Shown here: in pieces, positions 11,171 through 23,816 of the stretch
How positions within the stretch are numbered: position 1 is the first letter of the stretch
How the letters are laid out: every line of letters begins with the position of its first letter
Assembly: GCA_025330725.1 (NCBI GenBank)
Contig: JAIWND010000014.1
Coordinates: 682,001-746,000 of the forward strand
Source: Chlamydoabsidia padenii
Lineage: Eukaryota > Mucoromycota > Mucoromycetes > Mucorales > Cunninghamellaceae
Length of the DNA stretch: 64,000 bases
Reading direction: 5' to 3'
Translations under genes and position numbers: made by a program
The notes under the pieces: model-generated
Seen by the model: only the letters and a program-made list of their open reading frames with translations
The model's database searches: none
What the model was told of the DNA's origin: nothing

Positions 11171-12887
11171 CTATGTGGTAATAGTGGAGGTGTGTACCCG
11201 ATGGTGTAATGTGTTGCCTTGTTGGTCGTCCATAGTTGAATCCTTCGCTTCGTCGTCGTTCTTTAATGCTGATTCTTCTTCTTGTTGTTTTTGTAAAAAG
11301 ACAGAGAGAGGCATTAGATCATGTGTGAGGATTTGACCATGGATGATTTGCTTGAATGTCTTGAATGTCTGTTCGAAATCCATTACGGTAAGCCTTGGGT
11401 TTTCATGACTGGACCAGTATTCGTTGAAGGAGTGATACAAGAAGCCTAAGGTAGTAAAAATCGACAAAAAAAAAGTAAGCATGAGAGGAGGTGCATGTGT
11501 ATGTAAGGGATACAATAGGGATCACTTACAATAAAGGTCTTGATATGTTTCCTTGTTGATTCCATATTTGAATAGGAAATGTTGTATTTGCCTTGTTCGT
11601 AGGATTTGAATGGTGAATTGAGATATATTAATCCCTACAATGGCAAAGGGGTACCTAGAAATAAGAGAGAGATTAGAGAATTCCAGATTCGTGTTTTCCT
11701 TTTTTTTTGATATTCTTACCAGGAGATAGGGTGTTGGGAGCTGAGGAAAGTGCGTTGAGAGTATTCAGGATAGGTCTTTGTATAATACACCAGATCGTCC
11801 AATCCCTGCATTCCCATACCCCTAAAATCAGACGCCGGATCATTACCTTGGAATCCAATTTCACCCCATTGCCTTGTCAATCTTGATTCTAATTCGGTTT
11901 CAGGCATTAAATAAGCCCATAGCTTGAGGAGAAGGGGGGGGAAGGAAGGTGCCATTAGTTTCATCATGCCTGCCAGTTATCACATCCCATATCTTTTTTT
12001 TTTCTTACCTTGAGCAGTTTTTGTTCGTGCAAGTTATCAGTAGAATCGTATTTGGTATGTGCCCGTTCATTGATATCCCGTGTCAGTTGATAAGTAGCAG
12101 CTATTTGCAGGAGACAGCCCCGTAAAACACGCGCCTGAGGACTAGAATGAATGCAATCATTTAATCATTAATCACTATTCACATCCCTGAAGTCACGACT
12201 TACCTTGATAAAGTACCTGGGAATCGTTTCTTGACCAATATAGATCTTGTCAATTCATCAATCAAACAATCCTTGGATTCCAGTTGCCTACGTTCCGTCT
12301 TTAATCCACACAAATTTATAAAGAGAGAAAGAGATGTTAGTTGGTTACCATATAAACGACAGTGATGGAAGATATATAATAAAGTATGACTTACGTCTAG
12401 TTGCGTAGAGTAAAGAATGGATCGATCTATAATAAAAGAAAAGAGGATTAGCCCTGGGTTTGAGATCTACTTTTATAGTGTTCAAAGTCTTACCTACTTG
12501 GAAAACGACGTCTGCTGGAATAAAACAACAGTACGAGGAAGCGGCTATCGTATTCTTCGCCGTTTGTTGTTGCCGACTTTGTGTTTGTAAGAGGGGGATC
12601 AAGTCACTGATCTCACCCACTTTTTCATCATTATCGTCACTATTACTTTCCCCGTCATCATTATCGTCATTGTTGCCGCTGATTTGTCGTTGGTCTAGTT
12701 GCGTATCTGTATCCAAGCCATCCAAGTCGTGAACCCAAGCCAGTTCCTTTGCAGCACCATCACAGATACGATACAGTTCAGTGGTTCGTGTTGTTAATCG
12801 ATAAATGTACTTGTAAAATTTGTATAGAAATAATAAAAAGGGTGACTGGTATATCTTACTAAAAGTAAGAAACATATACCATTCCAT
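11171..12887 (-). CDS. ELMO domain-containing protein (ELMOD type)
   Basis: Seven exons on the minus strand, phases checked: 12887-12494, 12426-12395 (32 nt), 12298-12204, 12141-12009, 11922-11720, 11654-11530, 11445-11171; 418 aa. The ELMO domain core is clear: LWAYLMPETELESRL, WGEIGFQGNDPASDFRGMG, a GLDDLVYY helix and a C-terminal YHSFNEYW. ELMOD proteins act as GTPase-activating proteins for Arl2/Arf-family GTPases. The arginine in the DFRGMG motif is the known critical residue. An Asp/Asn/Ser-rich acidic loop lies at about residues 60-90. ATG 12887 was chosen because upstream in-frame codons run into a purine/pyrimidine tract typical of a leader. The acceptor of exon 5 was set at CTCAAG before CTATGG, because an acceptor nearer the donor would create a stop. 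Confidence 0.88.
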
Positions 12888-14022
12888 TGTAAAAAAAAAA
12901 AGGAGGCGGGGGGGGGAGGAAAAGAAAGAGAGAAGGAAAGAAAAAAAAAGGTGGAGTTTACATAATTTCCACCATGTGAAATTGAATACCGTCGGAATTT
13001 TAATGTCATCCCAAAACAGAACAGATAGACATAGAGACAAAGACAACAAACAGCACTTTTTATTATAATGTAATATTAGTATCTAATGTAATTAATCAAT
13101 GATTCTATAATATAAAGACACCAACACAGATTCCCCTATTTCTGCCAAGGTGATTTCGAGGTGATCAAAGCAAGAAGCTGATTTTCGGTGAGCATTAGCT
13201 CGAGTTTCTTTTTGCGTTCTTGATGGAATGGTCAGGCTATTGAAGTGGAAAAATTTGCACTTTGGTGAACGCAGTTAAAAGTTATCAGTTTATAACTGTT
13301 GTGCTTTTAAAAGTGTCGTTACAGTGTTTCATGTTCGAGCACCAAGTCCAGTTCCCACGTTGCTTTCCCCATCGATTGTTGGTGTAAACGTAAATGGTGT
13401 CATATATGATGTTGATGGTTGGCTGTTTTTGTAAAGTATAATGAGAAGAGAGAAGCGGGAAGAGAAACGAGAAAATAAAATTGATCCCTTTTCCCTTTTA
13501 CCTATTGTTCAAATCCCGCCCACCGCCATGAATAGATAGGTCCACTATGATGGTACAAACACAAATAAACCAAAAACCTTTTTAGCTGTGAATATGGAAT
13601 GAGTGTAGATCCCATGTTAATACATGATGGCACACTGTACTTATACTAGGTGGAAGTGGTAGAGAAAAAAGCTATCTTCTTGACCATTCAAATAATACAA
13701 ACGTTTCATGTTCTTTATACATCAAGTAATAAAGGTAAATAAAAAAGATTCCCTGTCCAAGTACGACAGAACAGAGACCCTTCATACGGTTTGATGATTA
13801 ACCGACCCGGATTTCACATTCCGATATGCAAATTTTGCATGAAAGAAAAAGGGCTTGTAGATGACTAAATAGGTGGTACCGATGGTACCCCCAATAGTGA
13901 AACATTCAAGCACAACTGGTCATGTGTTATTTTGCTTATAAATCAAAGAGGTTTATTTAACGCTTTTTTCTTCTTCCTTTCTTTCCGTACTTTCTAACAA
14001 AACATATATCACTTTTTCTACC
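12888..14022. promoter_or_regulatory. Divergent intergenic region between the ELMO gene and aldo/keto reductase
   Basis: About 1.1 kb without a gene. GTTCAAATCCCGCCC is at 13507-13521, one of the best B-box-like copies of the recurrent motif. A doubled GGTACC (13875-13880 and 13884-13889, within GGTACCGATGGTACC) and a TATA-like TTATAAAT near 13937 precede the plus-strand gene. Confidence 0.45.
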
Positions 14023-15352
14023 ATGACTAAAATGCAATATGTCCGATTTGGAAATACTGGCTTAAGGGTAAGTAGTGGATGTATAATAAGCATAAGACGG
14101 TATATTCATGTCGATCACTTGTAGGTGTCGCGTATTTCACTAGGCTGTATGTCTTATGGATCCTCACAATGGCAAGATTGGGTGAAGGATGAAGAAGAGT
14201 CACTGGAATTGATTGAGAAGGCTTATAATGAAGGGATCAACTTTTTTGACACAGCGAATGCCTACTCTAATGGTGAAAGTGAACGAATTTTAGGCAAGGC
14301 CATCAAGAAATTCAATTTCCCTCGCAGTCGCATTGTGGTTGCCACCAAAATATTTTCCCCAGTCGCTAATGAAGTGACCAAGAATGTTCTCGGAGCAAGA
14401 CTTGGAGATGATCCCGATTTTGTAAATGGGTATGGTTTATCAAGAAAACATATCTTTGATGCAGTGGATGCTTCTTTAGAACGATTGGGTTTGGATTATA
14501 TTGATCTTTTGTATATTCACCGCTATGATAACGTGAGTGGGAAGAAAACAAAAAAAAGAAAAAGGTACAATTCTATTTTTGGATTTGTTAAATTTCAATC
14601 CCCGAATTTTGAATTTGATAGGACACACCTATTGAAGAAACCATGGAGGCGCTGCATGATATTGTGAAAAGTGGAAAGGTTCGGTACATTGGTGCAAGCT
14701 CTATGAACGCATGGAAGTTTGTACAAGCGAACTATGTGGCAGAATTGAAAGGTTACACAAAGTTCGTGGCAATGCAAAACTTGTACAACCTTATTTACAG
14801 AGAAGAAGAGCGCGATATGATCCCCTATTTGATCAATCAAGGAATTGCTATGGTCCCTTGGTAAGAAATATACCAATTTAATCATTTGATACATAGAATT
14901 AAAATTTGTTATGATGAATGTTCGGGCATGTAGGTCTCCTTTAGCGAGAGGACTCTTATCTCGTCCAAGTCAAACGTCGTCAGTCCGTTCCAACTCCGAT
15001 CGTGCGATTGCTGGTTTCTTTGCTGAAAAAGAAAGTGCCAATAACAATGAAATCAATCAGCGAGTGGCAAATCTGTCAGAAAAGAAAGGTGTTTCCATGT
15101 CACAGGTAGAAAAAAAAAAGAAGAAAGAAGGAGCGAACAAAGAATGGTGAATGTTGCATTAATCATAATATTCAAACCCAGATCGCATTGGCCTGGCTCT
15201 TTAGTAAATCCTTTGTGACATCTCCCATTCTTGGTATAGGAAAAGAAGAACATTTATATGATTTAGTGAATGCTTTGAATGTAAATCTGACAAAAGAAGA
15301 GATTGATTACTTGGAGGAGCCATATATTCCTCGAAACTTGATCCCAATGTGA
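14023..15352 (+). CDS. Aldo/keto reductase (Kv-beta/YakC-type branch)
   Basis: Exons 14023-14067, 14125-14532, 14622-14860, 14934-15105, 15182-15352; 344 aa, normal for the family. The catalytic tetrad is visible: D57 and Y62 in [10 protein letters not shown]90 in VVATK and H147 in YIHRYD. The barrel ends with the usual [11 protein letters not shown] cofactor-binding segment. Such enzymes reduce aldehydes and ketones with NADPH in the cytosol, and the physiological substrate cannot be read from sequence. It resembles fungal versicolorin-dehydrogenase-like or YakC-like AKRs more than the GCY1 type found at 19663. No biosynthetic cluster surrounds it. Confidence 0.92.
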
Positions 15353-15683
15353 TCATGCAAGTCATATTCCGTTTAGAGTGAATGTTAACTGACATCCATT
15401 GTTCTACTTATTAAAGTGTTCTAAGATAATAAAAAAGGATAATACATTAGGATGCACTGCGCTGGAAAGGGCATTCATGCCATTTGAAACCACTTTCTGT
15501 ACCTCGTTTTAGTGCTTCCATATTCAAACGCCGCCAGCGCTAAAAATAGGTTTTCACTTGTTATTCTTTTTTCGTTTTTCTTCTTTTTCTCTTTAGATCT
15601 TTTTACTTTTTTTTTTTTTTTTTTTTTTAAATTGACCGTGTCTATTCTCCTATCACTCTACTACTATATCCATGTGAATCAAG
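15353..15683. other. Intergenic between aldo/keto reductase and inositol phosphatase
   Basis: No gene is seen. A GC-containing stretch around 15460-15540 is followed by a T/C-rich tract (about 15560-15630, including 20 T) just upstream of the next start codon. Confidence 0.4.
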
Positions 15684-17835
15684 ATGCATAACGATGAACA
15701 AAAAGAACAGTCTATCAGCTTCCAGGAATTGAAAAAACGATGGGCTCAACAAGAATCTGGCACCACCAACCAACAAAATCAACAGCAGCAACACTCTAAT
15801 GGAAAAAATAATATCACCGTCACCGCTACTACTACTTCACCACCTCCAGTAATGACTCCTACTTGCTCTCTGCGATCTGTTGTCCTTCCACCAAAACCAT
15901 CGACTTGCACCAAACCTGAACCTTCACCACCACTTCCACCAGCTCCAGTAATGTCTTCACCACCTCCCATGACTTTGGAAGGGGAAAAGTCAACAACAGG
16001 CAAAGGACCTACTGTACCACCAAAACCCAACTCATCAACACTTGAAACACCATCTCATGAACATGACACCTCCTCAACATCTATTACATCAGTAAAAAAG
16101 AAGGTATCACTTTTGGCTCAGCAGTTTGACAACATATCAGCACCGTCCTCTCCAGCAATATCAACAGTGTCTTGTGGAACAACAGCTGATTCTATTACTT
16201 TATCTTTGTCACAGCAATCACAAAAAGCAGAAGATCCATTTATAGACGATCAAGTATCTGACCTCAGTAGCTGCGATTCTGATGATGAAGACTATGATCA
16301 AGATGATCTTGATATTAATGATGCTAATGGATTGGATACTATTAGATACAGTACGACACTTTTGCCACCAACTGGAGGAATCGACAAGACAAAGCAACGA
16401 CCACCTCCGCCTCCACCTAGTAAAAAGTATCACCATTCGGCACGACAACAAGTGGAACAAAGTGATTATACCACGAATGGATCTATACAGCAATCCTCGA
16501 CTCGATCTATCCCACCACCAATCCTTCCACCACGACCGTCCATGGTGAATGTGGCGTCACTTGAACACATGCCACAACTTCCACCTCGACCATCGACAAC
16601 GACTCTGGCACGATCTCATACCATCAATCACTCGTATGATCATACACAATATAAAGATCTGCTATCCACCAACGATATTGCCGAGTCACATTTGATAGAT
16701 CATAACAACCAACAAGCACCTCTAGTATCAAATTTGAAACGATCACAAACAATGGGAGCTTCTTCTGGTACTCCTTCATCTCTACTGACAAAGAGCATCT
16801 GTCCTGAATTTAGCGGTGCCACACGAATTCCTCCTCTACTAGACAAGAATGGTAGTGAACGGCGACTTTTGGGCGGGCAACATCGTGGATCCAATCAACC
16901 TATTGCAGCATCTGGATCTAAACTGGCGACGGGGGCTCAACAAACAAAAGTCTGGGATACAGCATCATGTCGATCAACTTTTAGCGTGGATTTGGTGGGA
17001 CCTAACGATAACGATCGGATTAAAAGCTATCTATTCTCTCCAACTCGGCGACCAAAGGACGAAGGCCGGTACTTGTGGGCGGGGATGCAGGATGGAACCC
17101 TGGTGGCGATGGATACAACAGCAAATGAAATCATTAGTAGATCCTCCTCTTGTCATAAACATGCTATTCTATTCATGCTCAGGCGTCGTAATGTGGAAAT
17201 ATGGACCTTGGATGAAAGTGGGCTTTTGGCGATCTGGCCAATCTTGGATCACGATCATCCTTTCAAAGTGCAACCAGTGAAACATTTGGTGACGGCAAAG
17301 GTGACAGCAGCATTGATTGTGGATACAGATCAGCTTTGGGTATCTAGTGGAAGAATAATTCATCTCTTCCGTGGCTTGAACAAAAACAGCAGTGCGACAT
17401 TATCATCTGACGACAAACCGGTGCGTATTCCTAATGATCTCGGCAACATTACTCAATTGGTCACCATTCCTTACCATCCTGGTCAAATCTTTGCAAGTCA
17501 TGACGATGGGAAAGTCAGTACCTGGGACAGTAAAACAATGGAAAAGGGTCAAGTCAATGCTGTATCTCTTTATGGAATCTGTGCAATGATCACGGTGGGC
17601 GACTATTATCTTTGGACTGGCTACAACACTGGCATGATTTATGTGTATGATACAAGACCCGAGAAATGGCTGGTGGTGAACACATGGCGGGCTCATCAAG
17701 GTGCTGTTGTTTCTCTAATTATTGATGAATCATGCTTTATACGCGACGGCAAGGAACTCAAGGTCATCAGTGGTGATTCTCATGGTAATGTCGCTATGTG
17801 GGATGGTTTAATGATGGATAATTGGATAGGTAAGT

Positions 17836-17873
<38 letters not shown>

Positions 17874-19290
17874 ACTGGGGGACGTCGGGCTTTGAATATT
17901 GAAAATGCATTGATTTTGTTTTTTTATATAGATCAGCAAATCCTAAAGCAAGCACAAAACTACTGTACATACAAGCCTGCTCGAGTGATGATCTGCTCTT
18001 GGAATATCGACGCTAACAAACCTGAAAAACTGGTGGGTCAAGACGATGAACTGGTGCATGAATGGCTCGGTGAAGCGGATGATCCTGATATCATTGTGGT
18101 GGGCATACAAGAAATTGTGGATCTTGAATCGAAAAAACAAACAGCAAGTATGTGATGACAGTAATAATGAAGGATGATATGATAGTTATGTATGTCTAAT
18201 TAATCTTTTTATTTTCTGTTTTATTCTACTAGAATCCCTATTTTCTTCTCGAAAGAAAAACGAAAGCATGCAAGAAGCCGAAGAACTACTCACTCATCGA
18301 TATCGACTCTGGCATGATTATTTAATACGTGTGATTGGCGACAACTATGGCCATGATACCTATACATTGATCAAAACGGACCAATTGGTGGGACTCTTCA
18401 GTTGCATCTTTGTCAAATCAAGCCAAGCATATCGAGTTTGGAATTGTGACTCGACAGTGGTCAAGACTGGACTCAAGGTGATGAACAAAAGTATTCATGG
18501 CAACAAAGGTGGAATTGCTATACGATTTCTATTCGACCATTCATCATTATGCTTTGTTAATTGTCATTTGGCGGCTGGTCAATCTCACACGCAAGATCGG
18601 AATGCGAATGCTGAAACCATTCTTCACTCGGCCAATTTTCCTGAACACGGACAATACCTGGATGTCTTTTCCAATGGTGGTGATGGAAGTCTTATCTTGG
18701 ATCATGAACATTGCTTCCTCAGTGGCGATTTAAATTACCGGATTGCATTGGATCGCAAGGAGGTGGTGGAAGTACTAAAATGGAAGGACAAGGTGGCGGC
18801 CTGGGAAACCTTACAAGTGCATGATCAACTTAAACGACAACAAGTTACCAATCCTCTCTTCAAGTTACTATGGTTTCAAGAACCTCCTCTTTTGTTTGAT
18901 CCTACATACAAGTATGACCGTGGCACAGATCGCTTTGACAGCTCTGAAAAGAAGCGGGTGCCTGCTTGGTGTGATCGTGTACTTTGCAGGTCAAATATGG
19001 CTCACAACATCTATTATCGTCGGCATGAAGTCAAGGCCTCTGATCATCGACCTATCAGTGCTGCTTATGACATACAAGTCAAAGAAATCGACAGCAACAA
19101 GCGAGATCGACTATTGGAGAAGATCGAAGGCGACTGGACTCGCTCCGTACAGCAGTTGGCAATGGCGAAAAAGGTGGATTATGTGGCAAACTACGAACTT
19201 TGTACGGCGGATCAAGCTTCCAAATTATTACATGATGCTCACTGGGACGTGGAACGAGTCATAGAAAGACTTTTTAACCATGGCCAATAG
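15684..19290 (+). CDS. Inositol polyphosphate 5-phosphatase with WD-like propeller and C-terminal UBA-like domain
   Basis: Exons 15684-17829, 17932-18147, 18233-19290; 1139 aa. Residues 1 to about 400 are low complexity with poly-Pro and PxxP motifs that could bind SH3 domains. About 430-715 is a WD-repeat-like propeller (TVWDTASCRS-like, NVAMWDG). The IPPc phosphatase domain follows with SWNIDANK (738-745), GIQE, GDLNYR (952-957), PAWCDRVL (1031-1038) and SDHRP (1057-1061). All are catalytic or metal-binding motifs of 5-phosphatases. The last 40 residues (TADQASKLLHDAHWDVERVIERLF) look like a UBA domain. It should remove the 5-phosphate from PI(4,5)P2 or related lipids. It lacks the Sac1 domain of synaptojanins (Inp51-53). 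The first intron (102 nt, divisible by 3, 34 A in a row) leaves the frame open. Confidence 0.92.
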
Positions 19291-19662
19291 AACTGTACCC
19301 TAACTTGGTGTTACATATATCATACCTTTTTTTTTTTTTCTTTTTTACTTGATAGTATACATTGCATTATTACACTCCATCTACTTTTTACCCCTTTAGT
19401 ATAATAGAATAGAATATAGATACGCCACAATCATTTAATAAAATCTTCTTAACTTGGCAGTTGTATACACATATCTATTTATTTTGTAATGGCTTGATGA
19501 TTAATCCCGCACATGACACCCCATAACCTAAAATACTAAATCCCCGAAATCCCCGGGCACCACACTAGAGCGTCAGCATAAATTTGTTAACCCGCCATTT
19601 TTCTATTTATTCCCTTTTCTTTCTATTAAATAATACATTCCAACAATAAACAATATTAAAAA
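19291..19662. other. Intergenic between phosphatase and second aldo/keto reductase
   Basis: AATAAAATC near 19438 is a plausible poly(A) signal. Several CCCCG-type variants (AAATCCCCGAAATCCCCG, about 19538-19556) resemble the recurrent AAATCCCG motif but are not exact. No gene is seen. Confidence 0.4.
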
Positions 19663-20742
19663 ATGCCAACCATTCCTAAAACATACAAACTGTAGGTACC
19701 TTTTATCAATACTAGTACTTTTTATCATTCTATTAATCATGTACTACCCTTTTACAATGATAGAAACACTGGTGCCTACATTCCTACCGTTGGACTTGGT
19801 ACTTGGCAAGCAACCGAAGAAAACGCAGTGTATAATGCCGTCAAGATAGCTCTGAAATCTGGTTACCGACATATTGACACCGCCTTTGCATATGGTAATG
19901 AAGCAGAAGTAGGCCGTGGGATTCGCGATGGTTTAATAGAAGCGGGTCTGAAGCGACAAGATATCTTTGTCACCACGAAACTGGCGCCTGTCCAAGCCCG
20001 ACCTGTCAATGTCCCATCAGCATTTGCAACTTCACTCGCCAACCTTGGACTCGACTATGTGGACTTGTACCTGATGCACTGGCCTGTCGCACTCAACCCT
20101 GCCTCTGGGCAGATGATTCCTTTACGACCGGATGGCACCCGTGATATCGATCCTGAAGTAAATGGGCAATTCGAACTTACTTGGGCTGCGTTGGAAAAAC
20201 TGGTGGAAGGAAAACAAGTCAAGGCGATTGGGGTGTGCAACTTTGGGATCCATAACTTGGAGCGACTCTTGTCTTCCGTCAAGATTCCTCCTGCTGTCAA
20301 TCAAATCGAACTTCACCCTTATTTACCTCAATTTGATGTCTTAGAATATTGTGCTGCTAAGGGTATTCATGTCACTGCTTACTCTCCTTTGGGATCAACT
20401 AACTCTCCTTTCTTATCCGATCCCCAACTTCAAAAGATCGCTTCGGCTCATCAAACTTCTGTCGCTGGAATCATGCTTTCTTGGGGTGCTTTACGTGGCT
20501 CGGTTATTCCTAAAAGTGTCACGCCTACGGTATGTTGTTTACATCACTTGGGATAAAATGGATGGGTCTCGACGAAACTAACTTTTTTTTTTCCGGCTTT
20601 TGTATAGCGTATCGAATCAAACTTCAACTTGGTCGATCTCAGGGATGAAGAAGTCAACATTATCAACGATCTCTCTAAATCCAACACTCAACGTATCGTC
20701 CGGCCAAAATGGGGTGTCCCTGTCTTTGATGATGAATTCTGA
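19663..20742 (+). CDS. Aldo/keto reductase, GCY1/aldose-reductase type
   Basis: Exons 19663-19691, 19764-20529, 20608-20742; 309 aa. Tetrad: D48 and Y53 in HIDTAFAYGNE, K82 in VTTKL and H115 in YLMHWP. Further family motifs are GVCNFG, NQIELHPYLPQ, AYSPLGS and VIPKSVT, the last binding NADPH. The first exon is only 29 nt, and its donor GTAGGT overlaps a TAG, so splicing there is obligatory. The protein reduces aldehydes such as glyceraldehyde or xylose, but the exact substrate is unknown. It is not a recent duplicate of the reductase at 14023, because the two belong to different AKR branches. Confidence 0.93.
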
Positions 20743-21707
20743 GACTTGGTAGTTAATTAGATAGTAGTCAGTTTTAGCGACTTGTGTATGTTGTACTATG
20801 TTATGTTGTCATTTATTAAATTAATAAAATCTCCTTTATCTACCTTGTCTTTTGTCTTGTTTGTCCAACATTGCTTGGTTGTCTTGGCGGAATCTGAAAT
20901 ATGTATATGCAGCACGATTTCATGAAATGCAAATCCCGCTTTTGATTGTCTAAATCCCACCCACCCGATGCTAATGATCAAAGTGGCTACAGTAGTATTG
21001 AACTTTTCTTCGGAAGCAAAAAGGTCACATCCTTATGTAAATCAGGTCAAGCCATTGAGGTGGAGCAGTAGTTGAGCTCTCGAAAAAACGAAAAAAGAGA
21101 AAGGAAAAAAAAAAGGAGCAATTTCAAAGTCCGCCATACTTGGGACGGGGCGTACTCTCTTGTAAGTTTGGAGTTGACCATCACTAAAGTGTTAACTATC
21201 TCAATGGCGTAGTAGATGTAGTTTTTTGTTTGTCTGCATTTTCAACCAACATTTTTTAGTTCTGGCCATTGTGTCTGCCAGATCACATTCAAGATGTTAT
21301 GGCCTGATGAATTAGTCTCGTTTGCAAATCCCGTCGAGCCCTAACCTACTTATGTCGCCTATCTTTGAACGATACCAAAATTTTTAATCAATAGTATCTG
21401 TCGACAATCAAATGATTCATAGTACGATATGTGTTTTGTTTGTATGAACCTGGATGGAGTTATGACTACTGGGTTGGGGTTTGAATTTTTGTTCCAATCC
21501 TGCAGATAGGCAAGTTTGAAGACCGCCGACTCTGATACGATTTGGAGGCATGATATATACAGAGTTCATAATTGATATCTTTAGTAGAAGATTGTTTATT
21601 AATTAATTAAAAGAGACAACGGCGCTATTAAACTACGTAACAACAAACATGTAACCAAATAAAGTCCAAATGTAATTTGTAAAGAGGATTTAAATATACC
21701 TATCTAT
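20743..21707. other. Convergent intergenic region with a repeat fragment
   Basis: No gene is seen. AAATCCCGC at 20931-20939 is followed 33 nt later by a truncated repeat core GATGCTAATGATCAAAGTGG (20968-20987). AAATCCCG occurs again at 21326-21333. This looks like a decayed copy of the dispersed repeat family. Confidence 0.5.
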
Positions 21708-23816
21708 CTAAAATTCCTTTTGAAGCTTGATAGGTTGGGGCAACTTCATAGGATGCGCTTCAGTATTGAAGACATATTCGTCCAAAGAGATTAAATTAGG
21801 GTCCGAGAAGATCAAATAAAGATACTTGAATGTTTCCGCAAAGATGTAACTAATCAATCATATAAAAGATGTTGGTAAAAAGAAGAAATCAGGCATTGAT
21901 TTTTTACATACCTTTCTTCAAAGTCATCATGATGAGCTTCCTGGGGATTCGATACAGTAACATCACCAATGCGGCTATAACCATACTTCACTTTACAGTA
22001 TTTTTCAATTGATTCAAATATGGTCCAAGCTTTGTCCTAAAGAATGACACCAAATGAGAGAGTTATTAGCAAAGGCTTTGTCTGTTTCACCAGTTTTATA
22101 CCATACCTGATAAGAAGTATCACCAGTCATTCTGTAAAAGTAGAACAAACTTTCCAAAGTTTCTATAAAAAGTATATACATGTTAAATAAAACCTAAATG
22201 ATACTTCTTACAATAAATAAATAAATAAAAAAAGTGGCGACTTACCAGGTCGGAGATCATAGTATAAGTCTTGAGGAATCAGGTCGTGTGTCTTCATGGC
22301 CAATTGCATGTTTTCAGGGAACTTCGTCACATCTTGCTTTTGATCCACCCAACTCCATGATTCAGGGGCAAGGCCGGAAGGAATGGTTTCCCAAGCATGA
22401 TAACAGCCATCCATTAGTTCTGATGCAAACGTTTCATAGTCATTGTTCTTCAAGTAACGAGCACCCATCAAGATATTACCAGGCAAAAAGCAGATCTAAA
22501 AGTATTAAGAATGTTCAAAGTGTTTAGTACAAAGAGCAGGATTATAAAAAGCCTATTTTTTTTTTTGTTACCAGTTCCCCACTTTGTAATAGTTTGATGT
22601 TACCATTGAATTCGCCCAAGTAGACATTACCATTTGCCGTTTGAGATCGAAGGTGTCTCTTCATGCTATCCACCGCTGTTGCCCACATATCCAATTGAAG
22701 TTGTTCCTGTCCACCCATCAGCATGTGAGTCTTTAACAAGTATTCGTAGTAACTGTCCGTTCCACCGGCGATAGTGATGTATTCTATATATATACAAATG
22801 TGTAATGGGTTAGTCAAGTAAATGCTACCTTGCATCCCTGCTATATTATTGTTTTACCGTGTTCAGGTCTAAATGTATCCAAATCCCAGAGCATAGGATA
22901 AAGCCCAGGCAATCTTGGTGTGACTTCAGCTATTTTTTCGATGATACGAAGGGCATGTTCCGCATAAGATTGATCACCGGTAATTTGAGAGAGTCGCACC
23001 AGTTCCAGTTGTAAAGATCCGAATTCAGCCAAAACTATTTGTTTGCCTGAAGGTTCCGCACTAGTTGTAATAATATAAAAATCCAATAAGTAAACATGTA
23101 TTCAAGTATTCATGTCGACCACTTGCCTTGTTACATTGACGTATTGACTGGGCATCTGATTGCTTGTTTGGAAGGAGGGCATGATGACTTCTTCAGCAAG
23201 TGTTACAGCTTTTTCCAAGAGCATCCGATTGGGCTTCAAATCATATGCTGCAAGTAAACCACCAAGGTAACGAATGTTGGTTTCAAAAGTCTTGGATAGA
23301 TCTTTAGATACAGTCCAGTCTACTTTTGAGATATGATCCAAAGCCCGGTTATATTCAGGTTCCAGCCCCATGATGTGTAAAGTATCCAAGGCATCGAAGA
23401 TGGTAGCTACAAAAACAACAATGTTAATAAAAACAGGTTATTACAACTTTTTTTTTTTTTTTTAAAAAAAAAAAAAACCAACTTACCACCCCACCCATTT
23501 CTACAATAAAGGAAAAAAAAAAAAAAAAAAAAGAGAGAGAGGGGAGAGAAAAAACTTCAATGTCAAGAAACATTTCAATCGCCGCCTTAATACCTTACCT
23601 GGAATCTGAGGAACCCCCACTTAGAGATAAAGCTTCATCATGGCCAAATGCATATTTCTCATAACCGTGATATGCAAATAAAAATGCATCCTTGACTCTA
23701 TCTGCTTTTTGTAAAGTTGTTAATTGCTCACTCGCTTGAGCTTTTGTCGAATTAGTTGCTGGTGCAGCTGAAACCAAAGTTCCGAAGGCAAGGGCGATGG
23801 CTAGTAAGACTTGCAT
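21708..23816 (-). CDS. Secreted class I alpha-1,2-mannosidase (GH47)
   Basis: Nine exons on the minus strand: 23816-23599, 23500-23487 (14 nt), 23406-23127, 23060-22858, 22783-22572, 22495-22246, 22162-22107, 22036-21912, 21849-21708; 499 aa, usual for the family. A signal peptide ([14 protein letters not shown]) is present. GH47 motifs: [72 protein letters not shown] and the terminal [11 protein letters not shown] with SD. The enzyme trims Man9GlcNAc2 N-glycans using calcium. With a signal peptide and no membrane anchor it is more like the secreted Penicillium/Aspergillus enzymes than ER Mns1. The intron after exon 3 has a GC donor (AG/GCAAGT), and the second exon is a micro-exon coding RNGWG. 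Confidence 0.93.

Noticed and set aside
11923..11967. Upstream extension of ELMO exon 5 beginning MMKLMAPSF
   Set aside because: Joining it to exon 4 would give a stop in the required phase. The acceptor at CTCAAG before CTATGG keeps frame and restores the ELMO motif.
14023..20742. Secondary-metabolite cluster suggested by two reductases
   Set aside because: The two reductases are from different AKR branches, flank a phosphoinositide phosphatase, and no synthase, P450 or cluster regulator is present.
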